This document shows, piece by piece, positions 33,611-43,695 of a stretch of 56,854 bases of DNA. The stretch spans positions 1-56,854 of the forward strand of contig JAMPGE010000007.1 in the NCBI GenBank assembly GCA_023664085.1, in the 5' to 3' direction. The DNA is from Muribaculum sp. (GTDB taxonomy: Bacteria > Bacteroidota > Bacteroidia > Bacteroidales > Muribaculaceae). The translations under genes were made by a program, and so were the position numbers. The notes under the pieces are model-generated. The model saw only the letters and a list, made by a program, of their open reading frames with translations, made no database searches and was not told the DNA's origin. Each line of letters opens with the position of its first letter. The stretch's first letter is position 1.

Positions 33611-35230
33611 ATGAAAACGAAAAAGCTTCTTTTAGGCGATGAGGCACTGGCTTTGGGTGCCTTGAATGCCGGTCTTTCCGGTGCCTACGCCTATCCCGGT
33701 ACGCCCTCCACAGAAATCCTCGAATTCGTACAGGCCAATCCCCTTACCAAAGAACGCAACATTCATTCCCATTGGTCAAGCAATGAGAAAACCGCCGTTG
33801 AGGAAGCTCTCGGCATGTCTTTCTGCGGAAAGAGAGCCATCGTGTCTATGAAGCACGTAGGTGTTAACGTGGCCGCCGACCCGTTTGTAAACTCCGGCAT
33901 GACCGGTGCCAACGGCGGTCTGCTCGTGATTGCGGCCGACGACCCATCCATGCACTCTTCGCAAAACGAACAGGACTCCCGTTTCTACGCCGACTTCGCA
34001 TTCATACCAATCCTTGAGCCCGCCACTCAGCAGGAAGCCTACGATATGGCAGCCCACGGCTTCGAGCTCTCCGAAAAATTCAACATTCCGGTAATGGTAC
34101 GCCTCGTGACCCGACTGAGCCATTCGCGCGCCGTGGTGGAAGCAGACACGGAGGCCAAGCCACAAAACGATCTTCATTACCCCGAAAATCCCCGCCAGTG
34201 GGTGCTCATGCCTGCCATCTCCAAAGAGAGATACAAGGTGCTCCTCAAGGACTACGACGCCCTGCGCGAAGCTTCGGAAACATCTCCTTTCAATAAATAT
34301 ACCGACGGAGCCGACAAGAGCCTCGGAATCGTGGTCAGCGGCATTGCCTACAATTACCTGATGGAACTTTTCCCCAACGGATGTCCGTTCCCGGTAGTGA
34401 AGATCTCACAGTATCCCATACCGTCGGAAATGATAAAGCGTCTTTTTTCAGAATGCGCTTCCGTGGTAGTGATCGAGGAAGGACAGCCACTCATCGAAAA
34501 GCAACTGCGCGGAATGCTAGACAACGGCAAAACGATCTTCGGAAAACTCAGCGGAGAAATGCCCCGCACGGGAGAACTCAACCCCGACAGTGTGCGTGAA
34601 GGTCTTAAGAAAATCAAACCTGAACTCGACTGCCTGAAAGCCGCCGACGCCCATGTGGAATCGAAAGTGACAATGCCACGTCCGCCGGCCCTTTGTCAGG
34701 GATGCGGCCACCGCGATGTTTACGCCGCTCTCAACGCCGCGCTTGAGGAATACGAAAATCCCAAAGTGTTTGGCGACATAGGATGCTACACCCTCGGCTT
34801 CCTATCGCCCTTCAACGCCATCGACACCTGCGTGGACATGGGCGCCTCCATCACCATGGCAAAAGGAGCTGCCGACGCCGGCCAGCACCCCGCCGTAGCC
34901 ATTATCGGTGACTCCACATTCACCCACTCCGGCATGACAGGTCTGCTAGACGCCATCAACGAGAATTCTCCCATCACCGTGATCATATCCGACAATCTCA
35001 CCACGGGCATGACCGGTGGTCAGGACTCTCAGGGCACAGGCAAGCTCGAAGACATCTGTCTGGGTCTCGGAGCCGACCCAAAACACGTACGCACCATCGA
35101 CTCCATGCCCAAAAACGTGCCGGAAATGAAGGCCCTCTTTAAAGAGGAGATCGACTATCCCGGACTTTCGGTCATCGTAAGCCGCAGAGAATGCATCCAG
35201 ACAGCGCGACGCCACGCCGCAAAAAAATAA
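33611..35230 (+). CDS. iorA: Indolepyruvate ferredoxin oxidoreductase, alpha subunit (ferredoxin-less)
   Basis: The 539-residue thiamine-diphosphate enzyme oxidatively decarboxylates aryl pyruvates (from Trp, Phe, Tyr) to aryl-acetyl-CoA, reducing ferredoxin. The N-terminal pyrimidine-binding half has LSGAYAYPGTPSTEILE. The TPP half has LCQGCGHRDVY and GDSTFTHSGMTGLLDAINEN. The protein stops at SRRECIQTARRHAAKK, where archaeal IorA continues with a two-cluster ferredoxin domain, so that domain is absent. This seems usual in Bacteroidota, and a separate ferredoxin must take the electrons. iorB follows after 113 bp. Confidence 0.93.
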   Translation: MKTKKLLLGDEALALGALNAGLSGAYAYPGTPSTEILEFVQANPLTKERNIHSHWSSNEKTAVEEALGMSFCGKRAIVSMKHVGVNVAADPFVNSGMTGANGGLLVIAADDPSMHSSQNEQDSRFYADFAFIPILEPATQQEAYDMAAHGFELSEKFNIPVMVRLVTRLSHSRAVVEADTEAKPQNDLHYPENPRQWVLMPAISKERYKVLLKDYDALREASETSPFNKYTDGADKSLGIVVSGIAYNYLMELFPNGCPFPVVKISQYPIPSEMIKRLFSECASVVVIEEGQPLIEKQLRGMLDNGKTIFGKLSGEMPRTGELNPDSVREGLKKIKPELDCLKAADAHVESKVTMPRPPALCQGCGHRDVYAALNAALEEYENPKVFGDIGCYTLGFLSPFNAIDTCVDMGASITMAKGAADAGQHPAVAIIGDSTFTHSGMTGLLDAINENSPITVIISDNLTTGMTGGQDSQGTGKLEDICLGLGADPKHVRTIDSMPKNVPEMKALFKEEIDYPGLSVIVSRRECIQTARRHAAKK

Positions 35231-35343
35231 TATTTGGGAATCTTTAAGGCAACCGGATTGCTCACATTCTCTCCAATAATCACAAAGGTGAGTGAGAGAT
35301 TGCAAATAGGATTACCCTTCAATTCTAAAATTCTTGAACCAAC

Positions 35344-35931
35344 ATGAAAACAGATATAATTCTTGCAGGCGTAGGTGGCCAGGGCATCCTTTCCATAGCC
35401 ACAATCCTTGGCGCCGCATCTCTAAAGGAAGGCCTTTATCTGAAGCAGGCCGAAGTTCACGGCATGTCGCAACGCGGCGGTGACGTGCAATCCAATCTCC
35501 GCATATCTTCCGAACCCATCAGTTCGGATCTTATTCCCCTCGGCAAAGCCGACCTCATCGTCTCGCTCGAGCCCATGGAAGCCCTCCGATATCTCCCCTG
35601 GCTTTCCAAGGAAGGATGGGTTGTGACCAACACCACTCCCTTTGTGAATATCGACAACTATCCCGAAGCCACGGTGATAGAAGAGGAGATGAGCCGTCTG
35701 CCCCACGTGGTGGCTCTCGACATGGACACCATTGCCAAGGAAGTGGCAACCCCGCGAGCATCCAATATGGTGCTTCTCGGAGCCTGCGCCCCATTTATCG
35801 GACTTGCCCCCGAACTGATAGAAGACGGCATCCGAACCGTATTTGGCGCCAAGGGTGAAAAGATTGTGGAATCCAATCTGCTCGCCTTCCGTGCCGGACT
35901 CGAAAAGGCTAAAGAAATTTCATCCAAATAA
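35344..35931 (+). CDS. iorB: Indolepyruvate oxidoreductase, beta subunit
   Basis: This 195-residue protein is the gamma-type subunit of the 2-oxoacid oxidoreductase. It begins DIILAGVGGQGILSIATILG, the conserved GVGGQG motif that helps bind CoA, and has EVHGMSQRGGDVQSNLRIS. With IorA it forms the enzyme that makes aryl-acetyl-CoA. The length is typical. A 12 bp perfect hairpin (35940-35977) follows nine bases after the stop, before the aminotransferase gene. Confidence 0.94.
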   Translation: MKTDIILAGVGGQGILSIATILGAASLKEGLYLKQAEVHGMSQRGGDVQSNLRISSEPISSDLIPLGKADLIVSLEPMEALRYLPWLSKEGWVVTNTTPFVNIDNYPEATVIEEEMSRLPHVVALDMDTIAKEVATPRASNMVLLGACAPFIGLAPELIEDGIRTVFGAKGEKIVESNLLAFRAGLEKAKEISSK

Positions 35932-35939
35932 AGACAATC

Positions 35940-35977
35940 TTTGGCGCGGTTTCTACAGATAAGGGAACCGCGCCAAA
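35940..35977 (+). terminator. Intercistronic GC-rich hairpin after iorB
   Basis: TTTGGCGCGGTT (35940-35951) pairs perfectly with AACCGCGCCAAA (35966-35977), loop 14. No T-run follows and the next gene starts 25 bp later, so it may act as a partial terminator or an mRNA-stability element rather than a full stop. Confidence 0.7.
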
Positions 35978-36002
35978 TCCATACTATAAACGACAACAAC
36001 TA

Positions 36003-37322
36003 ATGTTTCCAATCACCGACGATACTCTCTCCAATGTGCTCAGCCGCATGGAGATTCCTGATATTACTTCCGCCACGATACGCCAGATTTGCGCCGTGGC
36101 CAACGAACTTGAAAAGGAAGCCGGGGAAAAATTCGTACACCTTGAGCTCGGCAACCCCGGTCTGCCCCCTGAGCAAGTGGGAATAGAAGCCGAATGCGAA
36201 GCCCTGCGCAAAGGCGTGGCCGGAAAATATCCCGACGTGGCCGGCATACCCGAACTTAAAGAAAACGGAAGCAAATTTATCAAGGCCTTTTTCAACGTAG
36301 ACGTGCCTGCCAAATGCATCATTCCCACTACCGGATCAATGCAGGGCAGTTTTACGCTCATGACCCTACTCAAGAATCGCATTGCCGAGAAAGATACTCT
36401 ACTGATGCTCTATCCGGGATTTCCCGCTCAGCGCCATCAAGCCAAGCTGCTCGGCCTTAATCTTGACAGCTTCGATATCTACGAGCATCGCGGCAAAAAA
36501 CTTGAACCGATCCTTGAAGAGAAGATGAAGAGCGGACGCATCACCGCCATGCTCTATTCCAACCCCAACAATCCGGCATGGACCAATCTCACCGAAGAAG
36601 AACTTGAGATTATCGGACGTCTGGCCACCAAATACGACGTAATCGTAATGGAAGATCTCGCCTATATGGGCATGGACTTCCGTCAGGACTTCAGCCATCC
36701 GTTTGAAGCGCCTTACATTCCCACAGTGGCTCACTATACCGACAACTATATTCTGCTCATCTCAGGCTCGAAAATATTTAGCTATGCAGGCCAGCGTATA
36801 GCTACGGTATGCATGAGCGACTCCGTATATCACCGTCATTATCCATTCTACGAAAAGTTTTTTGAAATGCCCGCCCTCGGCGATGCATATATATATGGTG
36901 TGCTATACTGCTGCTCTTCGGGCACTACCCATTCTTCGCAATACGGTCTGGCCGCCATGTTTAAGGCTGCCGTGGAAGGCAAACTCAACTTCGTAGCCAA
37001 CTGTCGCGAATACGGCCGACGCGCCGACCTATGCAAAAAGGCATTTATCGACAACGGCTTCCACATTGTATACAATATCGATGGAGAACACCCCATCGCT
37101 GATGGATTCTTCTTCACCGTGGGCTATGGCGACATGAATAGCGAGATGCTGCAGAAAGAACTGATACGATATGGTGTGGCAGCAATCTCACTGCCTTCCA
37201 CAGGCAGCGAACAAAACGGACTGCGCGTCACCGTATCCACAATTTCCGACAAGGATACTTTCGATGCTCTGCGTCAACGATTGGAAGCATTCAACCGCGA
37301 TTTCAAACACATCAAAGACTGA
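36003..37322 (+). CDS. Class I/II PLP-dependent aminotransferase (probable aromatic aminotransferase)
   Basis: The 439-residue fold-type I enzyme has a substrate-side motif HLELGNPGLPPEQ, NPNNPAWTNLTEEE (the Asn that contacts PLP), an Asp-Tyr pair VMEDLAYMGMDF and the Schiff-base Lys in ISGSKIFSYAGQRIA. Its place between iorAB and a CoA-transferase suggests that it makes the aryl pyruvates that IorAB uses. The true amino acid range is inferred. The CoA-transferase gene starts three bases after its stop. Confidence 0.88.
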   Translation: MFPITDDTLSNVLSRMEIPDITSATIRQICAVANELEKEAGEKFVHLELGNPGLPPEQVGIEAECEALRKGVAGKYPDVAGIPELKENGSKFIKAFFNVDVPAKCIIPTTGSMQGSFTLMTLLKNRIAEKDTLLMLYPGFPAQRHQAKLLGLNLDSFDIYEHRGKKLEPILEEKMKSGRITAMLYSNPNNPAWTNLTEEELEIIGRLATKYDVIVMEDLAYMGMDFRQDFSHPFEAPYIPTVAHYTDNYILLISGSKIFSYAGQRIATVCMSDSVYHRHYPFYEKFFEMPALGDAYIYGVLYCCSSGTTHSSQYGLAAMFKAAVEGKLNFVANCREYGRRADLCKKAFIDNGFHIVYNIDGEHPIADGFFFTVGYGDMNSEMLQKELIRYGVAAISLPSTGSEQNGLRVTVSTISDKDTFDALRQRLEAFNRDFKHIKD

Positions 37323-37325
37323 GCC

Positions 37326-38624
37326 ATGAAAGCAAACTACATGTCAGCAGATGAGGCCGTAAAACTCATTGAAAGCGGTGACCACATATACATCCAGGGA
37401 TCCACGTCCGTACCGGAAGTGCTCGTGGAGGCTCTGGCCAAACGCGGTCCTGAACTGCGCGACGTCACCCTCTATTCGGCATTCGCCGTAGCCAAAGGTC
37501 CCGCTCCATACTGCAAACCGGAATACAAAGACTCCTTTCTTGTTGACTCATTCTTCGTAAGCAACTCCGTGCGCCAATGGATAGCAGAGGGATACGGCAC
37601 CATGACACCCCGGTTTCTGGGAGAAGTTCCCGCATTGTTTCGCGACGGCACATGCCGCGTGGACGTGGCTCTCATCAACTGCTCGCTGCCCAACGAAGAG
37701 GGCCTGGTAAGTTTTGGAGTGTCGGCCGATCTGGCCACCTCTGCCGTGGAATGCGCCGATAGGGTAATAGCCCAGATAAATCCGCATATGCCCTTCAGCT
37801 ACGGCGACCCCGTGATTCACATATCCAAACTGGCTGCGGCAGTGGAAGTGGACGAGCCCTTGGTGGAAGTGCCTACAGCCGTCCCCACCGAAAAGGAAAT
37901 ACGGATAGGCAATTTCATCGCCGAGCATATTCCCGACGGAGCTACACTCCAGATTGGTGTGGGAGGAATACCCAATGCAGTGATCCGCGCCCTGAGTAAT
38001 CACAAACACCTCGGGCTGCATACGGAGGCGATGACCGACGGCGTACTCCCTCTGCTCGAACAGGGAATCATTGACAACAGTCAAAAGAAAGTGATGCCCG
38101 GCAAATCCGTAGCTTCTCTGGCTCTTGGTTCGCGCAGACTCTATGACTTCATGAACTATAACAAGGATATCGTATTCAAAGACGTAGCCTGGACCAACAA
38201 TCCATTCATCATAGCCCAAAACCCCAAGGTGATGTCAATAAACTCCTGTCTGGAGATCGACCTTACAGGTCAGGTATGCGCGGACTCTATCGGCACCAAG
38301 ATCTTCTCAAGCGTAGGCGGCCAGCACGACTTCGTCTACGGCTCTTCACAGAGCGAGGGAGGTTTGTCTTTCCTGGCCATGCTGGCCACCACCAACAAGG
38401 GGCAAAACAAAATCAAACCTATCCTCACACCGGGTGCAGGAGTTGTCACAACCCGTTTTCAGACAAATTACGTAGTCACGGAATACGGATGCGTAAACCT
38501 TCGCGGCAAAAATCTGGCGGAGCGGGCCAAACTGATGATCTCAGTGGCAGCACCCGAATTCCGCGAAGAACTCGACCGAGCTGCAGCCGAACGCTTCGGC
38601 TATAGCTATCTGCGTCTGAAATAA
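37326..38624 (+). CDS. Acetyl-CoA hydrolase/transferase family protein
   Basis: The 432-residue family-I-type CoA-transferase is like 4-hydroxybutyrate or butyrate:acetate CoA-transferases. Motifs: YIQGSTSVPEVLVEALA at the start, LQIGVGGIPNAVIRALSNH, the catalytic Glu in GLHTEAMTDGVLPL, FSSVGGQHDFVYGSSQSEGG, and VVTEYGCVNLRGKNLAERA. It can move CoA from an acyl-CoA to acetate, or hydrolyse it. In this operon it would release arylacetate from the IorAB product and save the thioester as acetyl-CoA. That role is inferred. Translation is coupled to the aminotransferase. Confidence 0.88.
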   Translation: MKANYMSADEAVKLIESGDHIYIQGSTSVPEVLVEALAKRGPELRDVTLYSAFAVAKGPAPYCKPEYKDSFLVDSFFVSNSVRQWIAEGYGTMTPRFLGEVPALFRDGTCRVDVALINCSLPNEEGLVSFGVSADLATSAVECADRVIAQINPHMPFSYGDPVIHISKLAAAVEVDEPLVEVPTAVPTEKEIRIGNFIAEHIPDGATLQIGVGGIPNAVIRALSNHKHLGLHTEAMTDGVLPLLEQGIIDNSQKKVMPGKSVASLALGSRRLYDFMNYNKDIVFKDVAWTNNPFIIAQNPKVMSINSCLEIDLTGQVCADSIGTKIFSSVGGQHDFVYGSSQSEGGLSFLAMLATTNKGQNKIKPILTPGAGVVTTRFQTNYVVTEYGCVNLRGKNLAERAKLMISVAAPEFREELDRAAAERFGYSYLRLK

Positions 38625-38702
38625 TATACCGCCCGGATCTTTTGACCCGCAACAATTCCATCGATAAATACAACCACAGATGGATTCTTCGGAAAAATTT
38701 GC

Positions 38703-38710
38703 TAAATTTG
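38703..38710 (+). promoter_or_regulatory. -7 element for the FtsE-like gene
   Basis: TAAATTTG is a perfect TAnnTTTG ~75 bp before the chosen ATG. No clear -33 TTTG. Confidence 0.45.
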
Positions 38711-38783
38711 CAAGGTCTGAGCAACCCAACTCCAATAAAAGTTACAGTTGACACAACGGTGCTCAATTGGGGTTTCTAATCAT

Positions 38784-39500
38784 ATGCCAATGAATTCTGA
38801 AGAATATATCCTCTCCGAGCAGGAAGCCGCCGAAAGCGACTCCCTGCTCGTGAATTATAAAAACGTAGACGTGGAGCGAGCCGACAAGCTTGTGCTTCGT
38901 GGGGTGGATTTCCAATTACGTCCCGGTGAATTTGTATACCTTGTAGGCCGTGTGGGAAGCGGCAAAAGTTCGCTGATGAAGACAATGTATGCCGACGTAC
39001 CTCTGACAAAAGGAGACACCGCCGAAGTGTTGGGCTTCAACCTGCTCGACATCAAACGTCGGCAGATACCCCTGTTGCGACGCTGCATCGGCATTGTTTT
39101 CCAAGACTTCCAGCTGCTCACCGACAGAAGCGTGCACGAAAACCTCTCGTTCGTACTGAGAGCCACGGGATGGAAATCCAAAGATGAGATTGAATCGCGT
39201 ATTGAGGAAGTGCTTAAAGCCGTAGGCATGGAAAACAAAAGCTACAAAATGCCACATGAACTCAGCGGAGGCGAACAGCAACGAATAGTGATAGCCCGGG
39301 CCATGCTCAACAAGCCCGATCTCATTCTTGCCGACGAACCCACCGGCAACCTTGACCCCCAGACCGGCTACAACATCGTCACCCTGCTTCATGAACTGAG
39401 CCACAAAGGTCAGGCTATACTTATGGCTACCCACAACCTTCAGCTTGTAGACGATTTTCCGGCCCGGGTGGTCAGGTGTCACGATAAAAAACTTGAATAA
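38784..39500 (+). CDS. ftsE: FtsE-like ABC ATPase
   Basis: I start at ATG 38784 (MPMNSEEY; 38790 is also possible), giving 238 residues. The ATP-binding motifs are complete: Walker [12 protein letters not shown]-loop [11 protein letters not shown], signature [14 protein letters not shown], Walker [13 protein letters not shown] and the switch His in MATHNLQL. The closest type is FtsE, which with FtsX controls peptidoglycan hydrolases at division. The N-terminal ~25 residues are longer than in proteobacterial FtsE. No ftsX is adjacent, so the partner must be elsewhere. A LolD/MacB-type ATPase is a less likely alternative. Confidence 0.8.
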   Translation: MPMNSEEYILSEQEAAESDSLLVNYKNVDVERADKLVLRGVDFQLRPGEFVYLVGRVGSGKSSLMKTMYADVPLTKGDTAEVLGFNLLDIKRRQIPLLRRCIGIVFQDFQLLTDRSVHENLSFVLRATGWKSKDEIESRIEEVLKAVGMENKSYKMPHELSGGEQQRIVIARAMLNKPDLILADEPTGNLDPQTGYNIVTLLHELSHKGQAILMATHNLQLVDDFPARVVRCHDKKLE

Positions 39501-39544
39501 GGAATTTTTTCCTTAAAAAATTTTTCTATTTCATACAAACTGCT

Positions 39545-39552
39545 TAAATTTG
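39545..39552 (+). promoter_or_regulatory. -7 element for mutAB
   Basis: TAAATTTG, a perfect TAnnTTTG, lies 113 bp before the mutA ATG. The leader contains a small GAGAC-TTT-GTCTC hairpin (about 39591-39603). No cobalamin riboswitch is evident. Confidence 0.5.
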
Positions 39553-39665
39553 TGGAGATTTTATAGATAAACCATCTGTAAAGCAACTAATGAGACTTTG
39601 TCTCTGTCCATTAAAAACGGATATTTCCTAACAGAAAAACCCAACATCATATAGCTATATATCAA

Positions 39666-41516
39666 ATGGCAAAAAAAGAAGAAAAATTATTTGACATTTT
39701 CCCGCCGGTATCTACAGAAGAATGGCTGGCAAAGATTAATGTCGACCTGAAGGGTGCAGACTTCAACAAGAAGCTCGTTTGGCGCACCAACGAGGGGTTC
39801 AACGTACAGCCTCTCTACAGAAAAGAGGACCTCGAAGGTATACCCAACCTCGACACACTTCCCGGTCAGTTTCCCTATCTGCGCGGCACTAAGGACAACA
39901 ACGATTGGCTGATTCGTCAGCAAGTGCAGGGCGAGACTCCCGAAGCAATGAACGCCCACGCACTCCACATTCTTGACCGCGGTGTAGACGCTCTCGGCAT
40001 CTGTCTTTGCGACTGCAAAGCCGACGACCTCAAGACCATCCTCAAAGGCATAGACCTCAAGAAAGTGGAAATCAACGTAAACTGCTGTCCCCGCAGCGCT
40101 GCTGAAGTGGCAAAGACACTCGTGGCTCTCGTAAAAGAAGCCAACGCCACAGAAGAATTCCGCGGCTCCGTTGAATTCAACCCCTTCAAGCGTCTGCTCA
40201 AACACGGACTGGAATTCCCTGCCGACCTCAAAGAGACAGCCATGGCTGTATACGAGGCCGTTAAAGAAGTGCCCGCTCTGCGTTGCTTCTGCGTAGACAG
40301 CCGCATGCTCAACAACTGCGGTGCCTACATCACTCAGGAACTGGGCTACGCCCTCGCCTGGGGTGCAGAATGGATGACAATGATGACCGAAGCCGGTCTG
40401 AGCGCATGCGAAGTAGCCGGACGCATCAAATTCAACATGGGCATCAGTTCCAACTACTTTATGGAACTCGCCAAATTCCGCGCAGCCCGCATGCTTTGGG
40501 CAGAAATCGTGAAAGCCTACGGAGCCGGCGAAGAATGCTGCAAAATGCACGTTCACGCTGTCACCTCCGAATTCAATATGACCATCTACGACGCCCACGT
40601 CAACCTTCTGCGCTCCATGACAGAATCCATGAGTGCCGCTCTGGCCGGCGTAGACTCCATCGAGACATTACCGTTTGACCTCACATTCAAGCGTCCCGAT
40701 GAATTCAGCGAGCGTATCGCCCGCAACCAGCAGCTCCTCCTTCGCGAAGAATCGCATCTCAACAAGGTGGTAGACCCCGCAGGCGGCAGCTACTATATAG
40801 AAAACCTCACCGCATCGATCGCCGACGTAGCATGGAAGCTCTTCAACGAAGCGGAAGACAACGGCGGATTCCTCGCCCTGCTCAAGAAAGGTGAAATTCA
40901 AGCCAAGGTAAACGAAAGCGGAGTAAAACGCCATCTCGACGTAGCCCGCCGCAAAGAAAGCCTGCTCGGCACCAACCAATTCCCGAACTTCAACGAAATG
41001 GCCCTCGACAAAATCGAGACAACCTGCGACTGCGCATGCGGCTGCAAGCAGGAAGCGGCCGACGGAGCTGTGGATTATCTCGTGTTCGACCGCGCCGCAA
41101 GCCAGTTTGAGCAGCTTCGTCTCGACACCGAACGCAGCGGCAAGCGTCCAAAAGTATTCATGCTCACCATCGGCAACCTCGCCATGCGTCTTGCCCGCGC
41201 CCAGTTCTCCTCCAACTTCTTCGGTTGCGCCGGCTACGAGATCATTGACAACATCGGCTTCGACACAGTGGAGCAGGGAGTAGACGCCGCCATCGAGAAG
41301 GGAGCCGACATCGTAGTGCTCTGTTCAAGCGATGACGAATACGCTGAATACGCGCCCAAAGCCTTCAAATACCTTGACGGTCGCGCACTGTTTGTAGTGG
41401 CAGGCGCTCCGGCATGCATGGACGAACTGAAAGCCCAGGGTATCGAAGACTTCATCCACGTGAGAGTAAACGTGCTTGACACACTGGTAGGCTTCAACGC
41501 TAAACTCCTCAAATAA
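39666..41516 (+). CDS. mutA: Methylmalonyl-CoA mutase small (beta) subunit
   Basis: The 616-residue subunit of the B12-dependent mutase interconverts succinyl-CoA and (R)-methylmalonyl-CoA, the branch to propionate in Bacteroidales. It has the mutase barrel (NWLIRQQVQGETPEAMN, EFNPFKRLLKHGL, MGISSNYFMELAKFRAARML, VDPAGGSYYIENLT) and a C-terminal cobalamin-fold domain (about 470-616). That domain lacks the DxHxxG histidine loop, as expected for the non-catalytic subunit. It is followed by mutB after 9 bp. Confidence 0.95.
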   Translation: MAKKEEKLFDIFPPVSTEEWLAKINVDLKGADFNKKLVWRTNEGFNVQPLYRKEDLEGIPNLDTLPGQFPYLRGTKDNNDWLIRQQVQGETPEAMNAHALHILDRGVDALGICLCDCKADDLKTILKGIDLKKVEINVNCCPRSAAEVAKTLVALVKEANATEEFRGSVEFNPFKRLLKHGLEFPADLKETAMAVYEAVKEVPALRCFCVDSRMLNNCGAYITQELGYALAWGAEWMTMMTEAGLSACEVAGRIKFNMGISSNYFMELAKFRAARMLWAEIVKAYGAGEECCKMHVHAVTSEFNMTIYDAHVNLLRSMTESMSAALAGVDSIETLPFDLTFKRPDEFSERIARNQQLLLREESHLNKVVDPAGGSYYIENLTASIADVAWKLFNEAEDNGGFLALLKKGEIQAKVNESGVKRHLDVARRKESLLGTNQFPNFNEMALDKIETTCDCACGCKQEAADGAVDYLVFDRAASQFEQLRLDTERSGKRPKVFMLTIGNLAMRLARAQFSSNFFGCAGYEIIDNIGFDTVEQGVDAAIEKGADIVVLCSSDDEYAEYAPKAFKYLDGRALFVVAGAPACMDELKAQGIEDFIHVRVNVLDTLVGFNAKLLK

Positions 41517-41525
41517 GCAGCTAAC

Positions 41526-43670
41526 ATGAGACCCAATTTCAAAGAAATCGATATAAAGAAAGTTGTAGCTCCCGCAACGCCCCAAGAGGCACCCAAAGGG
41601 GAGGACTGGCTTACCGCTGAGTTGATTCCGGTGAAGCCCGTTTACACAAAAGAAGATCTTGAAGGTCTGGAGCATCTCGACTACGCCGCCGGTCTGCCGC
41701 CGTTCCTGCGTGGCCCTTACAGCGCCATGTACCCGATGCGTCCCTGGACCATCCGTCAGTATGCCGGATTCTCCACAGCCGCCGAGTCCAACGCCTTCTA
41801 CCGCCGTAACCTTGCTTCCGGACAGAAAGGTCTGTCGGTGGCATTCGACCTTCCCACACACCGCGGATACGATGCCGACCACGAACGCGTGGTGGGCGAC
41901 GTAGGTAAAGCAGGTGTATCCATCTGCTCCATCGAAGACATGAAGGTGCTTTTCGACGGTATTCCCTTGGGCAAGATGTCTGTGTCCATGACAATGAACG
42001 GTGCAGTGCTCCCCGTGCTCGCATTCTACATCAACGCCGGTCTGGAGCAGGGTGTAAGTCTTGACCAGATGGCCGGTACGATTCAGAACGATATCCTCAA
42101 GGAGTTCATGGTGCGTAACACCTACATCTATCCGCCAGCCTTCTCCATGAAGATCATCGCCGACATCTTCGAGTATACTTCGCAGAACATGCCTAAATTC
42201 AACTCTATCTCCATCTCCGGCTATCACATGCAGGAAGCCGGTGCCACCGCTGATATCGAGTTGGCCTACACACTCTCCGACGGTCTGGAATACCTTCGCG
42301 CAGGTGTAAACGCAGGCATGAGCATCGACACATTCGCACCGCGTCTGTCATTCTTCTGGGGCATCTCCATGAACTACTTCATGGAAATCGCCAAGATGCG
42401 CGCCGCCCGTATGCTTTGGGCAAAGATCGTAAAGACATTCGATCCTAAAAACCCCAAATCTCTGGCCCTGCGTACACATAGCCAGACATCCGGATGGTCG
42501 CTCACCGAGCAGGACCCCTTCAACAACGTGGGCCGTACCTGCGTAGAAGCTATGGGTGCCGTACTCGGCCACACCCAATCCCTCCACACCAACGCACTCG
42601 ACGAAGCAATCGCACTGCCTACGGACTTCTCAGCCCGTATTGCCCGTAACACTCAGATCTACATCCAAGAGGAGACATACGTCACCAAGCAGGTAGACCC
42701 CTGGGCCGGTTCTTACTTCGTAGAAGCTCTCACCAACGATATCGCCCGTAAGGCCTGGGATCACATCCAGGAAGTGGAAAAACTTGGAGGCATGGCAAAA
42801 GCCATCGAAACCGGTCTGCCCAAACTCAAGATTGAGGAAGCCGCAGCCCGCACTCAGGCCCGTATCGACTCCGGCAAGCAGACTATCGTAGGTATCAACA
42901 AGTTCCGCCTCGACCACGAAGATCCCATCGATATTCTCGAGGTAGACAACACCGAGGTACGCAAAGAGCAGTGCGCTCGTCTGGAGGAACTCCGCAAAGA
43001 TCGCGATGAAGAAGCCGTAAAGAAAGCTCTCGAAGCCATCACCGAATGCGTGAAAGATCCCTCTAAGGGTAACCTTCTTGACCTTGCCGTGAAAGCAGCC
43101 GGACTTCGTGCATCTCTTGGTGAGATTTCCGATGCCTGCGAGGCTGTGGTAGGTCGTTACAAAGCTGTAATTAAAACAATATCCGGCGTGTATTCAAGTG
43201 AAGAAAAAGGCGATCCCGAATTTGAAGAGGCTCGCAAGGCAGTGGCAGATTTCGCAAAACGCGAAGGTCGCCAGCCACGTATCATGATTGCCAAAATGGG
43301 TCAGGACGGCCACGACCGCGGTGCCAAGGTTGTAGCCACCGGCTATGCCGACTGCGGATTCGACGTGGATATGGGCCCATTGTTCCAGACTCCTGCCGAA
43401 GCAGCTCGCCAGGCTGTGGAAAACGACGTCCACATCCTCGGTGTATCTTCCCTTGCTGCAGGCCACAAGACTCTCATTCCCCAGGTAATCGAAGAGCTTA
43501 AGAAACTCGGACGTCCCGACATCCTTGTCACTGCCGGCGGTGTAATCCCCGCTCAGGACTATGACTTCCTCTACAAGGCCGGCGTCTGCGCCATCTTCGG
43601 CCCCGGCACCCGCATCCCGAAGAGTGCCATTGAGATGATCCGTATTCTCAACGAAGACCGTGCGGAATAA
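41526..43670 (+). CDS. mutB: Methylmalonyl-CoA mutase large (alpha) subunit
   Basis: The 714-residue catalytic subunit has the barrel with [55 protein letters not shown] and [20 protein letters not shown]. The C-terminal B12 domain has the His ligand loop [11 protein letters not shown] and [13 protein letters not shown]. It forms a heterodimer with MutA and works in propionate production. Epimerase and MeaB are not in the window. A strong terminator follows at 43696-43736. Confidence 0.97.
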   Translation: MRPNFKEIDIKKVVAPATPQEAPKGEDWLTAELIPVKPVYTKEDLEGLEHLDYAAGLPPFLRGPYSAMYPMRPWTIRQYAGFSTAAESNAFYRRNLASGQKGLSVAFDLPTHRGYDADHERVVGDVGKAGVSICSIEDMKVLFDGIPLGKMSVSMTMNGAVLPVLAFYINAGLEQGVSLDQMAGTIQNDILKEFMVRNTYIYPPAFSMKIIADIFEYTSQNMPKFNSISISGYHMQEAGATADIELAYTLSDGLEYLRAGVNAGMSIDTFAPRLSFFWGISMNYFMEIAKMRAARMLWAKIVKTFDPKNPKSLALRTHSQTSGWSLTEQDPFNNVGRTCVEAMGAVLGHTQSLHTNALDEAIALPTDFSARIARNTQIYIQEETYVTKQVDPWAGSYFVEALTNDIARKAWDHIQEVEKLGGMAKAIETGLPKLKIEEAAARTQARIDSGKQTIVGINKFRLDHEDPIDILEVDNTEVRKEQCARLEELRKDRDEEAVKKALEAITECVKDPSKGNLLDLAVKAAGLRASLGEISDACEAVVGRYKAVIKTISGVYSSEEKGDPEFEEARKAVADFAKREGRQPRIMIAKMGQDGHDRGAKVVATGYADCGFDVDMGPLFQTPAEAARQAVENDVHILGVSSLAAGHKTLIPQVIEELKKLGRPDILVTAGGVIPAQDYDFLYKAGVCAIFGPGTRIPKSAIEMIRILNEDRAE

Positions 43671-43695
43671 TCCCTGAATACCATCAATATTATAA

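Noticed and set aside
37548..38219. 223-codon open frame on the - strand
   Set aside because: It is antisense to the CoA-transferase gene and has no recognisable protein pattern.
39501..39665. Possible cobalamin riboswitch before mutA
   Set aside because: The leader is short and AT-rich, and I see no B12-box-like conserved core.
39687..40598. 303-codon open frame on the - strand
   Set aside because: It lies wholly inside mutA on the opposite strand, its Phe/Val/Cys/His-rich composition is what the codon mirror of a GC-biased gene gives, and mutA is certain.
41325..42227. 300-codon open frame on the - strand
   Set aside because: It is antisense to the end of mutA and start of mutB and has no domain or promoter; both + strand genes are certain.
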